Positions 1 through 8,693 are shown, numbered from the stretch's first letter. The stretch is 27,160 nt of DNA from JADFQT01 sp047516825 (GCA_047516825.1 JAKZUA010000176.1:1-27160), one strand, 5' to 3'. Translations and numbers: made by a program. Notes: generated by a model not told the origin, from the sequence alone.

Positions 1-125
1 CAGTCCTGCGCCAGATAGCCCTCAATTTGCTGAAGCAGGAGTCCAGCCTTAAACGGGGACTTCAAGGTAAACGGCTGAAAGCCGGCTGGGTTGAGGATTA
101 CCTACTCAAAGTGCTCCTTGGTTAA
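1..125 (+). CDS. ISAs1-family transposase, C-terminal fragment
   Basis: The reading frame starts at base 3 and ends at TAA 123-125. It encodes a C-terminus containing IALNLLKQE, then GLQGKRLKAGWVEDYLLKVL. This closely follows the conserved tail of ISAs1-family DDE transposases (helix with LLKQE, then KGKR-KAGW--DYL-KVL). The start and the catalytic residues lie outside the window. The stop codon is part of the terminal inverted repeat. Nothing visible suggests that this copy is broken, but only about 40 residues can be judged. Confidence 0.8.
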   Translation, partial: VLRQIALNLLKQESSLKRGLQGKRLKAGWVEDYLLKVLLG

Positions 126-140
126 GACGCGATTGCCCTG
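1..140 (+). mobile_element. 3' end of an ISAs1-family insertion sequence
   Basis: This stretch holds the last 41 transposase codons and the right terminal inverted repeat at 123-140. The repeat reads TAAGACGCGATTGCCCTG and is the exact reverse complement of 27023-27040 at the other end of the window. The transposase stop codon TAA lies inside the repeat. The element begins outside the window. The next bases (acgacgaagt) do not match the bases left of the other copy (agaggcttag), so the two ends are probably different insertions. The repeat is seen directly; the family name rests on the protein C-terminus. Confidence 0.85.
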
Positions 141-270
141 ACGACGAAGTCACGGACGCGCTGACTAAACTAATACCAAGGGGAAAACTTCATTCAGCTA
201 AACCCCCGAGTCTGCTTCGGCAATCGGCAGTGTGTTAGTTTGCGCAACCTGAAGGAGCAAAATCCCTCGC

Positions 271-342
271 CACACCGGCGTAAGCCGGTGTCCAGGAAAG
301 TACATTCGGCACTATTCCCTGGATTCCGGCGTTCGCCGGAAT
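271..342. repeat. REP-like pair of GC-rich hairpins
   Basis: Two perfect 8-bp stems lie head to head. The first is ACACCGGC 272-279 with GCCGGTGT 284-291. The second is ATTCCGGC 323-330 with GCCGGAAT 335-342. Each has a 4-nt loop. TCCAGG (291-296) and CCTGGA (319-324) are also inverted, so the two halves mirror each other. Extragenic elements of this form are dispersed in many bacterial genomes. Copy number cannot be seen here. Confidence 0.75.
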
Positions 343-483
343 GACGGTGTTGGCAGCGCTGCCTAATCCGCTGTCGATGTAAATTCCACTTTGGCTTTGG
401 TTTAGTAATAGTCTAGGTAGGGGCGCTGAAACCATCTTGTGCCCCATTGATTTATCACTGTTTTATCCCTGGGCGGCTCTTGA

Positions 484-489
484 TATAAT
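484..489 (+). promoter_or_regulatory. -10 box (TATAAT) of the ABC transporter gene
   Basis: A perfect TATAAT lies 6 nt before the ATG at 496. Transcription would be expected to begin about 7 nt after the box, that is at the start codon itself. No convincing -35 hexamer is seen 17 nt upstream, and no Shine-Dalgarno precedes the ATG. This suggests a leaderless message. Confidence 0.5.
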
Positions 490-495
490 TCCCTT

Positions 496-2439
496 ATGGC
501 CACGGACGAAAATCAATCGAATAAGACCTCGACACCGTGTCTGAACCGGCGAATCGCGGCTTCCTTCCGTCCCTACTCCGTTCAAGTGGTTCTGGTGGGT
601 CTGCTGGTTCTGATTACCGCTGGGCTGGGGGTGGTCAACCCGCTGCTGATACAGGTGGTGTTTGACCGGGCGCTTTTTCCCTCGGCAGGCAGCCCGGACT
701 TGAATCTGATGTGGACCCTGGCCGGGATTATGGCTGGGGTTATCGTGGTGACCGGCGGTCTGGGAATAGTACAGACGCTCTTGACCCACCGAATGGGCCA
801 ACGGGTAATGCGGGACCTGAGGGACCGGCTTTACCGGCACCTGCAGAGCCTGTCCCTGGCCTTCTTTACGGACACCCGTACCGGCGAAATCCAGTCTCGG
901 GTGGCCAACGACGTCGGCGGCGTGCAGCGGGTGGTTACCAGCACCGTATCGGATGTGCTGTCCAACAGCGTCATATTTATCAGCACGCTGATCGCCATGT
1001 CGATATTGTCCTGGCAGCTCACGGTGGTGGCCATTGGGACTACCCCGGCTTTCTTCCTGCTCAGCCGCGTTGTTGGGGCCAAACGTCGGGCGGTGGCCGC
1101 CGAAACCCAAAAATCGACCGCCGAAGTTAGCGCCATTACCCAGGAAACCCTGTCCATCTCTGGCATAATGCTGGCCAAACTGTTTGGCCGGCAAAACCAG
1201 GAGATAGAGCGATTTCACACCGAGAACCAGAGGCTGTCGGATTTGGCAATACGACAGCAGATGACCGGACAGTCCTTTTTTACCGCGATGCAGATCTTTT
1301 TTTCGGTATCGCCGGTGCTGATTTACCTGCTGGCGGGCTACCTGATCGACGGAGTAGGCCCGGAGGCTATTTCGGCGGGTACTGTCGTTGCATTCACCAC
1401 CCTGCAAAGCCGTTTGTACTTCCCCATCGGCCGGCTGCTGGAGGTGATAGTGGAGCTGCAGGCCTCGCTGGCTCTATTCGAGCGCATCTTCAATTATCTG
1501 GATATCCGGCCGGAAATTCTGGACGAGCCGGATGCCGTGGAGCTGGACCCGGAGCGGGTGTTGGGCGCGGTACGGTTTGACCGGGTGGGAGTTCTTTATG
1601 GCTCGCTGGGCGATGGCCCGGACAACGGTGAAGCAGCGGTGTCACCGGTCTCGAATGATTCTGTTCCCCGCTGGGCGCTGGAGGAGGTTACTTTCGACAT
1701 CAAGCCGGGGCAGTTAGCCGCCTTTGTCGGCCCCAGCGGCGCCGGCAAGACTACAATATCTTACCTGATACCTCGGCTTTACGATGCCACTGAGGGCACT
1801 GTCAGCATCGACGGCGTTGATGTTAGGAAGGTCAAGCAGGCTTCCCTGGCGGGGATCATCGGCTACGTCTCCCAGGAGAGCTACCTGTTTCACGCCAGCA
1901 TCCGAAGCAATCTGATGTATGGGAACCCGCAGGCCAGCCACGAGGAACTGGAAGCCGCGGCCCGGGCGGCCTACATTCATGATCGAATTATGGAGTTCGA
2001 GGGCGGCTACGACACGGTAGTTGGGGAGCGGGGATATCGATTGTCGGGAGGCGAGAGGCAGCGGCTATCCATCGCCCGAGTGCTGCTTCACAATCCCAAG
2101 CTGCTGATTCTGGACGAGGCGACTTCGGCCCTGGACACGGCCAGCGAGCGGCTGGTGCAGGCGGCGTTGGTGCCGCTGATGAAGGGGCGGACCACCGTGG
2201 CCATTGCTCACCGTCTTTCGACTATTCTGGCCGCCGACGTGATCTACGCCATTGACCACGGCAGAATAGTCGAACAAGGCAACCACGCCGAGCTAGTGGC
2301 TCGTGGGGGGTTGTATGCCGAGCTGTACGAGGAGCAGTTCCAGGGAGGCCGGGTGGAATGCCAATGCCAGGACGGTATAGTGTTTACCGATGGCAACATC
2401 GTCTATGCGGAAGACGCCGGTGTGCCGGTAGGCCGCTGA
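496..2439 (+). CDS. ABC transporter, fused permease and ATPase (exporter type)
   Basis: This is a half-transporter of the MsbA/lipid-A or multidrug exporter fold, expected to act as a homodimer in the cytoplasmic membrane; the substrate is unknown. The N-terminal half carries about six membrane helices (first about residues 30-55) with the intracellular loop LSLAFFTDTRTGEIQSR. The nucleotide-binding domain shows Walker A GPSGAGKT (412-419), Q-loop Q460, signature LSGGE (516-520), Walker B LLILDE (536-541) and H-loop H572, so the ATPase looks intact. An unusual insert of about 24 residues (369-392) follows the A-loop tyrosine Y368. The C-terminus has a short tail with a CQC motif. The ATG has no Shine-Dalgarno but follows a TATAAT box. 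The gene stands alone and converges on the flavin oxidoreductase gene. Confidence 0.93.
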   Translation: MATDENQSNKTSTPCLNRRIAASFRPYSVQVVLVGLLVLITAGLGVVNPLLIQVVFDRALFPSAGSPDLNLMWTLAGIMAGVIVVTGGLGIVQTLLTHRMGQRVMRDLRDRLYRHLQSLSLAFFTDTRTGEIQSRVANDVGGVQRVVTSTVSDVLSNSVIFISTLIAMSILSWQLTVVAIGTTPAFFLLSRVVGAKRRAVAAETQKSTAEVSAITQETLSISGIMLAKLFGRQNQEIERFHTENQRLSDLAIRQQMTGQSFFTAMQIFFSVSPVLIYLLAGYLIDGVGPEAISAGTVVAFTTLQSRLYFPIGRLLEVIVELQASLALFERIFNYLDIRPEILDEPDAVELDPERVLGAVRFDRVGVLYGSLGDGPDNGEAAVSPVSNDSVPRWALEEVTFDIKPGQLAAFVGPSGAGKTTISYLIPRLYDATEGTVSIDGVDVRKVKQASLAGIIGYVSQESYLFHASIRSNLMYGNPQASHEELEAAARAAYIHDRIMEFEGGYDTVVGERGYRLSGGERQRLSIARVLLHNPKLLILDEATSALDTASERLVQAALVPLMKGRTTVAIAHRLSTILAADVIYAIDHGRIVEQGNHAELVARGGLYAELYEEQFQGGRVECQCQDGIVFTDGNIVYAEDAGVPVGR

Positions 2440-2494
2440 TTTCGCTGGGGCGGGCTAAGAAGTGTTTATCGGTTTATCTCCGGAAGCCAGTAAA

Positions 2495-3508
2495 CTAATT
2501 GCAAGATTTCACTCGGGGTATCACGTCCCTGGCCATTAGCTCAATCTGGCGCAGCACCTGGGACTGGTCCATTCCCGGCCACTGCATCCTAAATATCAGA
2601 TAGTTGACCCCCAATTCCCTTTCGTACCGCTGTATCTCCTCTACTATCTGGTCGGGAGACCCCAGTAGAAACCGGTCTTTCGCCAGATCCTGGTAGGGGA
2701 TACTGAAACTCTCCTCCCCGGGCAGCGCCTTATCCTGTCCCCAGGCGGCATAGGCTTCGTATTTGGGGCCCAGGTAGGGCTCGCTTTCCAAAAGGGCGGT
2801 CTCCCGGTCGTTGGCCACGTATAGCTCCCGCATCATCGGACGGGTTTCCGGCAGGGGTTTCCCCGAAGCCTCCAGGGTCTCCCCATACTTAGCCCACTGC
2901 TCCGACACCATGGGCACGGTGGCGTGGGGATTGATCAGCCAGGGATAACCCCAGCGGGCGGCGCGGCGGATAGCGGCGTCGCTGTTGGCCGCCACCCAAA
3001 TGGGCGGGTGAGGCTGCCGCACCGGCCGGGTGGCCGGCTGTATGCGAGGGACCTGGTAATACTTGCCTTGAAACTCTACCTGGTCTTCGCTCCAGAGGAG
3101 TTTCATTACCTCCAGCGCCTCCCGCAGCCGTCCCACTCGCTCGCCGCGCCGGATACCAAAGGCCGTGTACTCCTCGTCCCGATACCCCAGTCCAATACCG
3201 AAAACGAACCTGCCTCCGCAGATGGCGTCCATGGTGGCCACGCTTTCCGCCAGCTCCACCGGATTATGCAGCGGCACCAGAACCACGGTGGCGGCTACCT
3301 CCATGTCGCCGGCCTCCGCCGCCAATCGCGCTAACAAGGGGAAGCTGGTGGACATCTGGTAGGGAGTGGCCAGGTAATGCTGCCCGGTGCAAATCAGGTC
3401 AAAGCCGGCCTCGCGCGCCAAGCTGACTTGCTCCACACTCTCCTGAATCATCTGAGGCATGGACTGGTCGGGGAGATATTGGTTGGTGACGAAAAAGCCT
3501 AGCTTCAC
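2495..3508 (-). CDS. LLM-class flavin-dependent oxidoreductase (luciferase-like)
   Basis: This 337-residue TIM-barrel protein of the bacterial luciferase family uses FMNH2 or reduced F420; the sequence does not settle which. Family hallmarks are the N-terminal strand MKLGFFVTNQYLP, the segment EAGFDLICTGQHY, VLVPLHNPVELAESVATMD, and the phosphate-binding stretch GGRFVFGIGLGYRDEEY. The length is normal for the family. The start is GTG at 3508, supported by GGAAGA 6 nt upstream. The substrate cannot be assigned; family members act as monooxygenases or reductases on many small organics. The gene is the last of the long minus-strand block, 120 bp after the M16 peptidase. A strong hairpin and a TATATA box lie in that gap, so it may be transcribed separately. 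Confidence 0.9.
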   Translation of the reverse strand: MKLGFFVTNQYLPDQSMPQMIQESVEQVSLAREAGFDLICTGQHYLATPYQMSTSFPLLARLAAEAGDMEVAATVVLVPLHNPVELAESVATMDAICGGRFVFGIGLGYRDEEYTAFGIRRGERVGRLREALEVMKLLWSEDQVEFQGKYYQVPRIQPATRPVRQPHPPIWVAANSDAAIRRAARWGYPWLINPHATVPMVSEQWAKYGETLEASGKPLPETRPMMRELYVANDRETALLESEPYLGPKYEAYAAWGQDKALPGEESFSIPYQDLAKDRFLLGSPDQIVEEIQRYERELGVNYLIFRMQWPGMDQSQVLRQIELMARDVIPRVKSCN

Positions 3509-3527
3509 GATCGTCTTCCGGGGAAGT

Positions 3528-3533
3528 TATATA
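3528..3533 (-). promoter_or_regulatory. Possible -10 box (TATATA) for the flavin oxidoreductase gene
   Basis: TATATA on the minus strand ends 19 nt before the GTG start. This would leave a short leader that includes the GGAAGA Shine-Dalgarno. No good -35 hexamer is seen at normal spacing, because the large hairpin occupies that region. Confidence 0.3.
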
Positions 3534-3541
3534 GGGGGCTA

Positions 3542-3589
3542 GAGAGCCGCGTCCCCCAGCAAACCCATTGGCTGGTGGGTACGACTCTC
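3542..3589 (-). other. Long two-tier RNA hairpin between the M16 and LLM genes
   Basis: On the minus strand, GAGAGTCG (3589-3582) pairs with CGGCTCTC (3549-3542) through eight pairs including one U-G. Inside it, CCACCAGC (3578-3571) pairs with GCTGGGGG (3560-3553) with one mismatch, around a 10-nt loop. No T-run follows, so it is not a standard intrinsic terminator. It could be an mRNA-stabilising or attenuating structure. Confidence 0.5.
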
Positions 3590-3631
3590 GCTAGGGGCGC
3601 GGGCGGGATGGCGTAGTCCAAGAAAGGCGGG

Positions 3632-4894
3632 CTAAAACCTCAGGAGTTTGCGGAGAGCCTGGTCGCTCCGGTGGGGTCCCACCATGGCCAGTCGCAGGTT
3701 CTCCTCATTCAAGACCCGCTGGCCCACTCGGGCCACGTCCTCGCTGGTAACGGCGTCGATATGCTCGACAACATCCTCGACCAGGGCTATTTCGCCCAGC
3801 AGCAGCTCCTGGGTGCCTAGCCAGGCGGCCACCGACCGGCTATCTTCCATCCGAAGCAGCAAGCGGCCCTTGGCGTATTCCTTGGACTTGTTCAGCTCCT
3901 GTTGGGGAACCTCCTGGTGCATGGCGTGCAGCTCGTTGACCATGGCCTGGACGGCGATCTTGGTCTTCTTGGGCTCTACGCCGCAATAGACCACCAGGGA
4001 GCCGCAGTCGCGGAAATGGCTGACCGAGCTAAACACCTCGTAGGCCAGGCCCTGGCGCTCCCTTAAATTAAGGAACAGCCGGCTGCTCATGCCGTCGCCC
4101 AAAATCCCATTGAGAATGGAAAGGGCGTAGCGGTCCGGATCATCCAGGGACAATCCGGGCAGTCCCAGGCAAAGGTGCGACTGATCCGTGCGGCGCTGCT
4201 CGATGCGGACTACCGGCTCGTGGCGCCCGTTGGTTACCGGTTCCATATTCAGGGACTGCCGGGGCAGCCAGTCCCGGGTCGCCGCCTCGACCAAGTCCGT
4301 AACCTCTTCGTGGGTGACGTTGCCGGCCAGGGTCACCACGGTGTTGGCCGGGTTGTACTGGCGCTCCATGTACTTCTGAACATCGTCAAGAGAAATTTGG
4401 GCAACCGAGTCCTGGGTCCCTCCCACGTCCCGTCCCATGGCCTGATCCGGCCAAAGGATTTCATCGATGAGTAGGTCGACGCGCTGGGTCGGGTAGTCGT
4501 TGGTCATCCGCAGCTCTTCTTGAATGACCTCCCGCTCCCGCTCCATTTCCTCCGGGTCCAGGAGGGGATTCAGCACCATGTCCATCAACACCGCGAAGGC
4601 GTGCTTGAAGTGCAGTTTGGAAACCTTGCACCAGAATATGGTCATCTCCCGGTCTGTGCTGGCGTTCATAATGCCGCCCACACCTTCGATGGCTTCACTC
4701 ACCAGCCGGGCGGAGGGCCAGCTTTTGGTTCCCTTGAACGGTAAATGCTCCAGGAAATGGGACAATCCGGCCAATTCCTGGGGCTCGTAACGGGAACCCG
4801 CCCCGACGCAGATCAGCATGGACACGGAGGAGGTATGGGGCAAAGTGGCGCTCAGCACGCGGAGCTGGTTGTCCAGGATGGTACGCTGATACAT
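3632..4894 (-). CDS. M16-family zinc peptidase (pitrilysin/processing-peptidase-like)
   Basis: This zinc metallopeptidase has the inverted motif HFLEH: H46, E49 and H50, with third ligand E126 in the helix EREVIQEEL exactly 76 residues after H50. A C-terminal M16 domain with the segment RERQGLAYEVFSS provides the Arg/Tyr substrate pair. At 420 residues it matches single-unit bacterial M16B proteins that act as dimers. I start at ATG 4894 because AGGTG lies 8 nt upstream. A TTG at 4924 would add ten unconserved residues. No signal peptide is visible, so it is probably cytoplasmic. It follows the MBL-fold gene by about 75 bp in the same direction. The substrate is unknown. Confidence 0.9.
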   Translation of the reverse strand: MYQRTILDNQLRVLSATLPHTSSVSMLICVGAGSRYEPQELAGLSHFLEHLPFKGTKSWPSARLVSEAIEGVGGIMNASTDREMTIFWCKVSKLHFKHAFAVLMDMVLNPLLDPEEMEREREVIQEELRMTNDYPTQRVDLLIDEILWPDQAMGRDVGGTQDSVAQISLDDVQKYMERQYNPANTVVTLAGNVTHEEVTDLVEAATRDWLPRQSLNMEPVTNGRHEPVVRIEQRRTDQSHLCLGLPGLSLDDPDRYALSILNGILGDGMSSRLFLNLRERQGLAYEVFSSVSHFRDCGSLVVYCGVEPKKTKIAVQAMVNELHAMHQEVPQQELNKSKEYAKGRLLLRMEDSRSVAAWLGTQELLLGEIALVEDVVEHIDAVTSEDVARVGQRVLNEENLRLAMVGPHRSDQALRKLLRF

Positions 4895-4968
4895 TCTCAA
4901 TTCACCTATTCGGGCGTCGAGCAATTTGTCTGGATATAGCTGGCCATGCCGGGGTAATTTCTAGAAAA

Positions 4969-5604
4969 CTAATCGAGCCAGGTTACGTCACCGAACAGGT
5001 CATCCGGGTGTTGTTTGGATGCGAAAACTTGATACTCCTGGCGAGCCTGCCCGATGGTGGTGTCATCGCCGTGTCCTGGGTAGACCGCGGTGTCATCGGG
5101 TAGAACCAGCAGCTTCCGGGTTATGCTGTCGATCTCTTGTTTGAAGGCCTCCGGGCTGCGAGACTTGCCCGGGCCGCCGGGGAACAAAGTATCTCCGGAG
5201 AACAGATGCCCACCAATCAAATAGCAAGTAGAGCCGTTGGTGTGACCCGGAGTGGAGAGAACCTGGATGGTCTTGCTCCCAATTTTGAGGATGGCGCCGT
5301 CCTTCAGGGCGATACCCGGAGGGCTCGGCAAAAGTTCCGCATCGGCCTCTCCCACGCCGACTAGCGCGTGAACTTGCCCGGTAATTTCGGCAAAACCCAA
5401 TAGATGATCCTGGTGCCCGTGAGTAATCAGAATGGCCTTAATTTGAACATCGCCAATTTCGCTCAATAGCTTCTCGGGCTCGGCCGGTGTGTCTATGATT
5501 ACGGCTTCCTTAGTTTCCGCGCAGGCGACAATATAGCCGTTGTTGTTGTATGGGCCCATGTTTATCTTGGTTATCTGGATTTCGCCGTCATAATGAAGGG
5601 GCAT
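4969..5604 (-). CDS. MBL-fold metallo-hydrolase (glyoxalase II-like)
   Basis: This 211-residue metallo-beta-lactamase-fold protein has a complete two-metal site: H62, H64, D66 and H67 in THGHQDH, then H121 (STPGHTNGS), D138 (FSGDTLF) and H178 (YPGHGDDT). This arrangement is typical of small hydroxyacylglutathione-hydrolase-like thioesterases. The specific substrate is not known. The start is ambiguous. ATG 5604 has GAGG 6 nt upstream and gives MPLHYDG. ATG 5616 adds four residues and lies just after a GATAAT box, which would suit a leaderless start. I prefer 5604. It lies downstream of uvrA, separated by a weak terminator. Confidence 0.9.
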   Translation of the reverse strand: MPLHYDGEIQITKINMGPYNNNGYIVACAETKEAVIIDTPAEPEKLLSEIGDVQIKAILITHGHQDHLLGFAEITGQVHALVGVGEADAELLPSPPGIALKDGAILKIGSKTIQVLSTPGHTNGSTCYLIGGHLFSGDTLFPGGPGKSRSPEAFKQEIDSITRKLLVLPDDTAVYPGHGDDTTIGQARQEYQVFASKQHPDDLFGDVTWLD

Positions 5605-5621
5605 AATTGTCCTCATCTAAT

Positions 5622-5650
5622 ATTATCGACCACCGGTGAGCATTGTAGCA
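5622..5650 (-). promoter_or_regulatory. Candidate promoter of the MBL-fold gene
   Basis: On the minus strand, TTGCTA (-35, 5650-5645) is followed by an 18-nt spacer and GATAAT (-10, 5627-5622). The ATG at 5616 begins 5 nt after the -10 box, so the message would have little or no leader. Confidence 0.4.
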
Positions 5651-5714
5651 AACCGCTTTTTTGGTGACAAAGCAAATCCAAAACAATTATGGACATCAAC
5701 CAGCGGAGGGTGGG

Positions 5715-5734
5715 AAAATCCGTCAGCGGACGGA
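5715..5734 (-). terminator. Weak intrinsic terminator after uvrA
   Basis: On the minus strand, TCCGTC and GACGGA form a 6-bp stem with loop CGCT, followed directly by TTTT. It begins 13 nt after the uvrA stop codon. The stem is short, so termination is probably partial. Confidence 0.5.
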
Positions 5735-5747
5735 AAAAAACGGCCCG

Positions 5748-8660
5748 CTAATTACCCGCAGCGGCCACGGCTTCCGCCATGGGCGCTCGGCTATCCTCCA
5801 GCACCGAGCGGAGGTAGCGGCCGGTGTGGGAATCTGGATGTTTGACCAATTGTTCCGGCGTGCCCACCGCGATCAATTCGCCGCCCTGGTCTCCGGCGCC
5901 GGGGCCCAGGTCGATTACCCAGTCGGCGTTTTTAATCAGGTCCAGGTGGTGCTCGATCAACACCACCGTATTGCCATTATCCACCAGGCGGTGCAGCACC
6001 CGCAGCAGCGCAGCGCAGTCCTCAAAAGCGAGGCCGGTGGTGGGCTCGTCCAAGAGGTAAAAGGTTCTACCGGTTGCTCTCTTGGCGAGTTCGGTGGCCA
6101 GTTTAACCCGTTGGGCCTCCCCGCCGGAAAGAGTAGTGGCCGGCTGACCCAGATGGATATAACCCAGGCCCACTTCCCGCAGGGTCTCCAGCTTGGGCCG
6201 AATGCGGGGGAAGTTCCAGAAGAGATCCAGAGCCTGCTCCACTGTCATGTTCAACACATCGGCGATGCTGTGCCCGTGCAGAGTTACCTCTAGGGCTTCC
6301 CGATTGTAGCGCTTCCCATGACAGACATCACAGGGGACGGTAACGTCAGGGAGGAACTGCATTTCAATCTGGTTATAGCCCTCCCCCTGGCAAGCCTCGC
6401 AGCGGCCGCCCCGAACGTTGAAGGAGAAGCGTCCCGGCTTATAACCCCTGACCCGTGCCTCCGGCAGGCTGGCGAAAAGCTCCCGGATGGGAGTGAAGGC
6501 GCCGGTGTAGGTGGCCGGATTGCTGCGGGGAGTCCGTCCAATGGGAGACTGGTCGATGTTGACGACTTTATCGATGTGCTCTATGCCCAGCACTTCATCA
6601 TGCCGCCCGGGTAAATCTCGGGCCCGATTCAGGACTTGGGCCAGCCTCCTGTAAAGGATGTCGTAAATCAGGGTGCTCTTGCCGGAGCCGGACACACCGG
6701 TAACGCAGGTTAGGGTTCCCAGGGGTATGCTCACGTCCAGGTCTTTAAGGTTATTCTCTCGACCGCCGCAAATTTTCAGCTGGGAGCCATTGCCGGCGCG
6801 CCGCAGCTGGGGCATGGGAATCTTCTTCCGGCCGCTGAGGTACTGGCCGGTGAGGGATTCGGACGCTTCCATGATGTCTTCAATAAGGCCGGTGGCTACC
6901 ACTTGGCCGCCGTGCTCCCCGGCGCCGGGACCCATGTCTACTATGTGGTTGGCGGCCCGCATCATGGCTTCGTCGTGTTCCACCACTATCACTGTGTTGC
7001 CCATGTTTCTCAGGTTTAACAGAGTATCGATCAATCTCTGGTCGTCGTGAGGGTGCAGGCCCACTGTGGGCTCATCGCAAACGTAGAGCACGCCGGTCAA
7101 TCCCGAGCCGATTTGGGTGGCCAGGCGGACTCGCTGGGCTTCGCCACCCGACAAAGTGCGTGCGGTACGGCTCATTGTCACATAATCCAGGCCGATGTCG
7201 TCCAGAAAGCGGAGGCGCCCTTCAATCTCCTTGAGGATCTGGTTGGCGATGGTCTTGTCCCGTGGGGAGAGGACGGGACCGGTATGTTCCCCCGGGGCGT
7301 CCGGGTCGATCTGCCGCACCCACTCCAATCCCCGACCGATGTTCTGGGCGGTAACATCCATGATGCCCATTCCGCAAACCTTTACCGCCAGGGCTTCCGG
7401 GCGGAGCCGCTCGCCTCCGCAGCTGGGGCAGGGACGCGCCGCCATGTACTTCTCGATTTCCTGGCGGGTGTGGTCGGATTCGGTATTCTTGTAGCGGCGC
7501 ACCAGATTGGATATAACCCCCTCATATTTGGTGTCCCAGCTATAGCGGCGGCCCCGGTGGGTCTTGTGCTTGATGGTGATGCTCCGGTCCTGGTTGCCGT
7601 ACAGGATCAGGTCCAGCTGCTCCTCGGTCAGGTTTTTGACCGGGGTATGGGCGGAGAAGCCGTGGGCGTCGGCCACGGAGTCCATCAGGCTCAGATACCA
7701 GCCGCTGGACGGGCCGAAACGGGTCCAGGGAACTACCGCGCCCTCCATCAGGGACAGATTCCTATTGGGAATAACCAGGTCCGGATCCACCTCCAGCTTG
7801 TAGCCCAAACCGGTACAAGTGGAGCAGGCGCCGTGGGGACTGTTGAAGCTGAAGGTTCGCGGTTCTATCTCCGGAAGGCCGGTGCCGCACTGGACGCAGG
7901 CGAACTGCTCCGAGAAAACCAGCTCCTCCCCACCTTCCTGGTCCACCTGGATAACCCCTCCCCCCTCACGCAGCGCCGTCTCAGCCGACTCGGCCACCCG
8001 GCTGCGCTCGGTTTCCGGCCGGACGATAAGCCGGTCGACCACTATTTCTATGTAGTGCCACTTGTTTTTGTTCAGGTTGAAGTCCTCAACCTCTTCCAGC
8101 AGATGAATCTCTCCATTAACCCGCACTCGGACAAACCCGGCCTTCCTGGCGGAGTCGAACACCTCCTTGTGCTCTCCCTTCTTGCGTCGGATCTTGGGAG
8201 CCAGCAAGGTGATGCGGGTACCTTCCGGCAAAGCCAGGATCGAGTCCACAATCTGCTGAATCGTCTGGCGTTCCACCGGTCGTTGGCACTGGGGGCAGTG
8301 AGGGATGCCTACCCGGGCAAACAATAGCCGCAGGTAGTCGTAGATCTCGGTGACGGTGCCCACGGTCGACCGGGGGTTGTGGGAGACGCCCTTTTGGTCG
8401 ATGGAGATGGCCGGCGATAGGCCTTCGATGTAATCCACGTCGGGCTTGTCCATGCGCCCCAGGAACTGGCGGGCGTAGGCCGAAAGGGATTCCACGTAGC
8501 GCCGCTGCCCTTCGGCATAGATGGTGTCAAAGGCCAGAGAGCTTTTCCCGGAGCCGGAAACTCCGGTGATTACCACCAGCTTGTCCCGCGGAATCGTCAC
8601 TTCCACGTTCTTTAAATTATGCTCGCGGGCGCCTTTGACGTGGATGAAATCCTGGGGCAT
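5748..8660 (-). CDS. uvrA: UvrABC excinuclease subunit A
   Basis: UvrA is the damage-recognition ATPase of nucleotide excision repair; it works as a dimer and loads UvrB. The 970 residues are close to the family length (about 940-950). The protein starts with HVKGAREHNLKNV and holds two ABC modules. Walker A sites are GVSGSGKSS (33-41) and GVSGSGKST (655-663). Each module has an LSGGEAQRV signature, followed by CDEPTVGLHPHD in the first and LDEPTTGLAFED in the second. Zinc-binding CxxC pairs appear in the first module (CVQC...CSTC) and in the second (CEAC...CDVC). ATG 8660 has AAGGTG 7 nt upstream. An extended -10 box lies about 35 bp upstream, so the gene probably has its own promoter. Confidence 0.98.
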   Translation of the reverse strand: MPQDFIHVKGAREHNLKNVEVTIPRDKLVVITGVSGSGKSSLAFDTIYAEGQRRYVESLSAYARQFLGRMDKPDVDYIEGLSPAISIDQKGVSHNPRSTVGTVTEIYDYLRLLFARVGIPHCPQCQRPVERQTIQQIVDSILALPEGTRITLLAPKIRRKKGEHKEVFDSARKAGFVRVRVNGEIHLLEEVEDFNLNKNKWHYIEIVVDRLIVRPETERSRVAESAETALREGGGVIQVDQEGGEELVFSEQFACVQCGTGLPEIEPRTFSFNSPHGACSTCTGLGYKLEVDPDLVIPNRNLSLMEGAVVPWTRFGPSSGWYLSLMDSVADAHGFSAHTPVKNLTEEQLDLILYGNQDRSITIKHKTHRGRRYSWDTKYEGVISNLVRRYKNTESDHTRQEIEKYMAARPCPSCGGERLRPEALAVKVCGMGIMDVTAQNIGRGLEWVRQIDPDAPGEHTGPVLSPRDKTIANQILKEIEGRLRFLDDIGLDYVTMSRTARTLSGGEAQRVRLATQIGSGLTGVLYVCDEPTVGLHPHDDQRLIDTLLNLRNMGNTVIVVEHDEAMMRAANHIVDMGPGAGEHGGQVVATGLIEDIMEASESLTGQYLSGRKKIPMPQLRRAGNGSQLKICGGRENNLKDLDVSIPLGTLTCVTGVSGSGKSTLIYDILYRRLAQVLNRARDLPGRHDEVLGIEHIDKVVNIDQSPIGRTPRSNPATYTGAFTPIRELFASLPEARVRGYKPGRFSFNVRGGRCEACQGEGYNQIEMQFLPDVTVPCDVCHGKRYNREALEVTLHGHSIADVLNMTVEQALDLFWNFPRIRPKLETLREVGLGYIHLGQPATTLSGGEAQRVKLATELAKRATGRTFYLLDEPTTGLAFEDCAALLRVLHRLVDNGNTVVLIEHHLDLIKNADWVIDLGPGAGDQGGELIAVGTPEQLVKHPDSHTGRYLRSVLEDSRAPMAEAVAAAGN

Positions 8661-8693
8661 TATGCAGCACCTTATTTGGGCTAAGTAACCCTA

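Larger units (their letters stand above)
141..495. other. Gene-free gap with a repeat pair and a -10 box
   Basis: This 355-bp gap separates the IS end from the ABC transporter. It contains the two-hairpin dispersed repeat at 271-342 and a TATAAT box at 484-489 just before the transporter start. The 70-codon minus-strand frame across it reads VIPANAGIQ and WTPAYAGV. That is the usual translation of such repeats, so I do not call it a gene. Confidence 0.6.

Noticed and set aside
235..447. 70-residue minus-strand frame near the left end
   Set aside because: It translates the dispersed repeat (VIPANAGIQ pattern) and has no other support.
463..1407. 314-codon open frame on the minus strand opposite the ABC transporter
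   Set aside because: It lies wholly opposite a clear ABC exporter with intact motifs. Its product is rich in Gln, His, Gly and Arg with no protein-like pattern.
4895..4924. TTG start adding ten residues to the M16 peptidase
   Set aside because: ATG 4894 has AGGTG at good spacing, and family similarity begins there.
7047..8327. 426-codon open frame on the plus strand opposite uvrA
   Set aside because: It is antisense to conserved UvrA domains. Long shadow frames are expected in GC-rich genes, and the product shows no motif.
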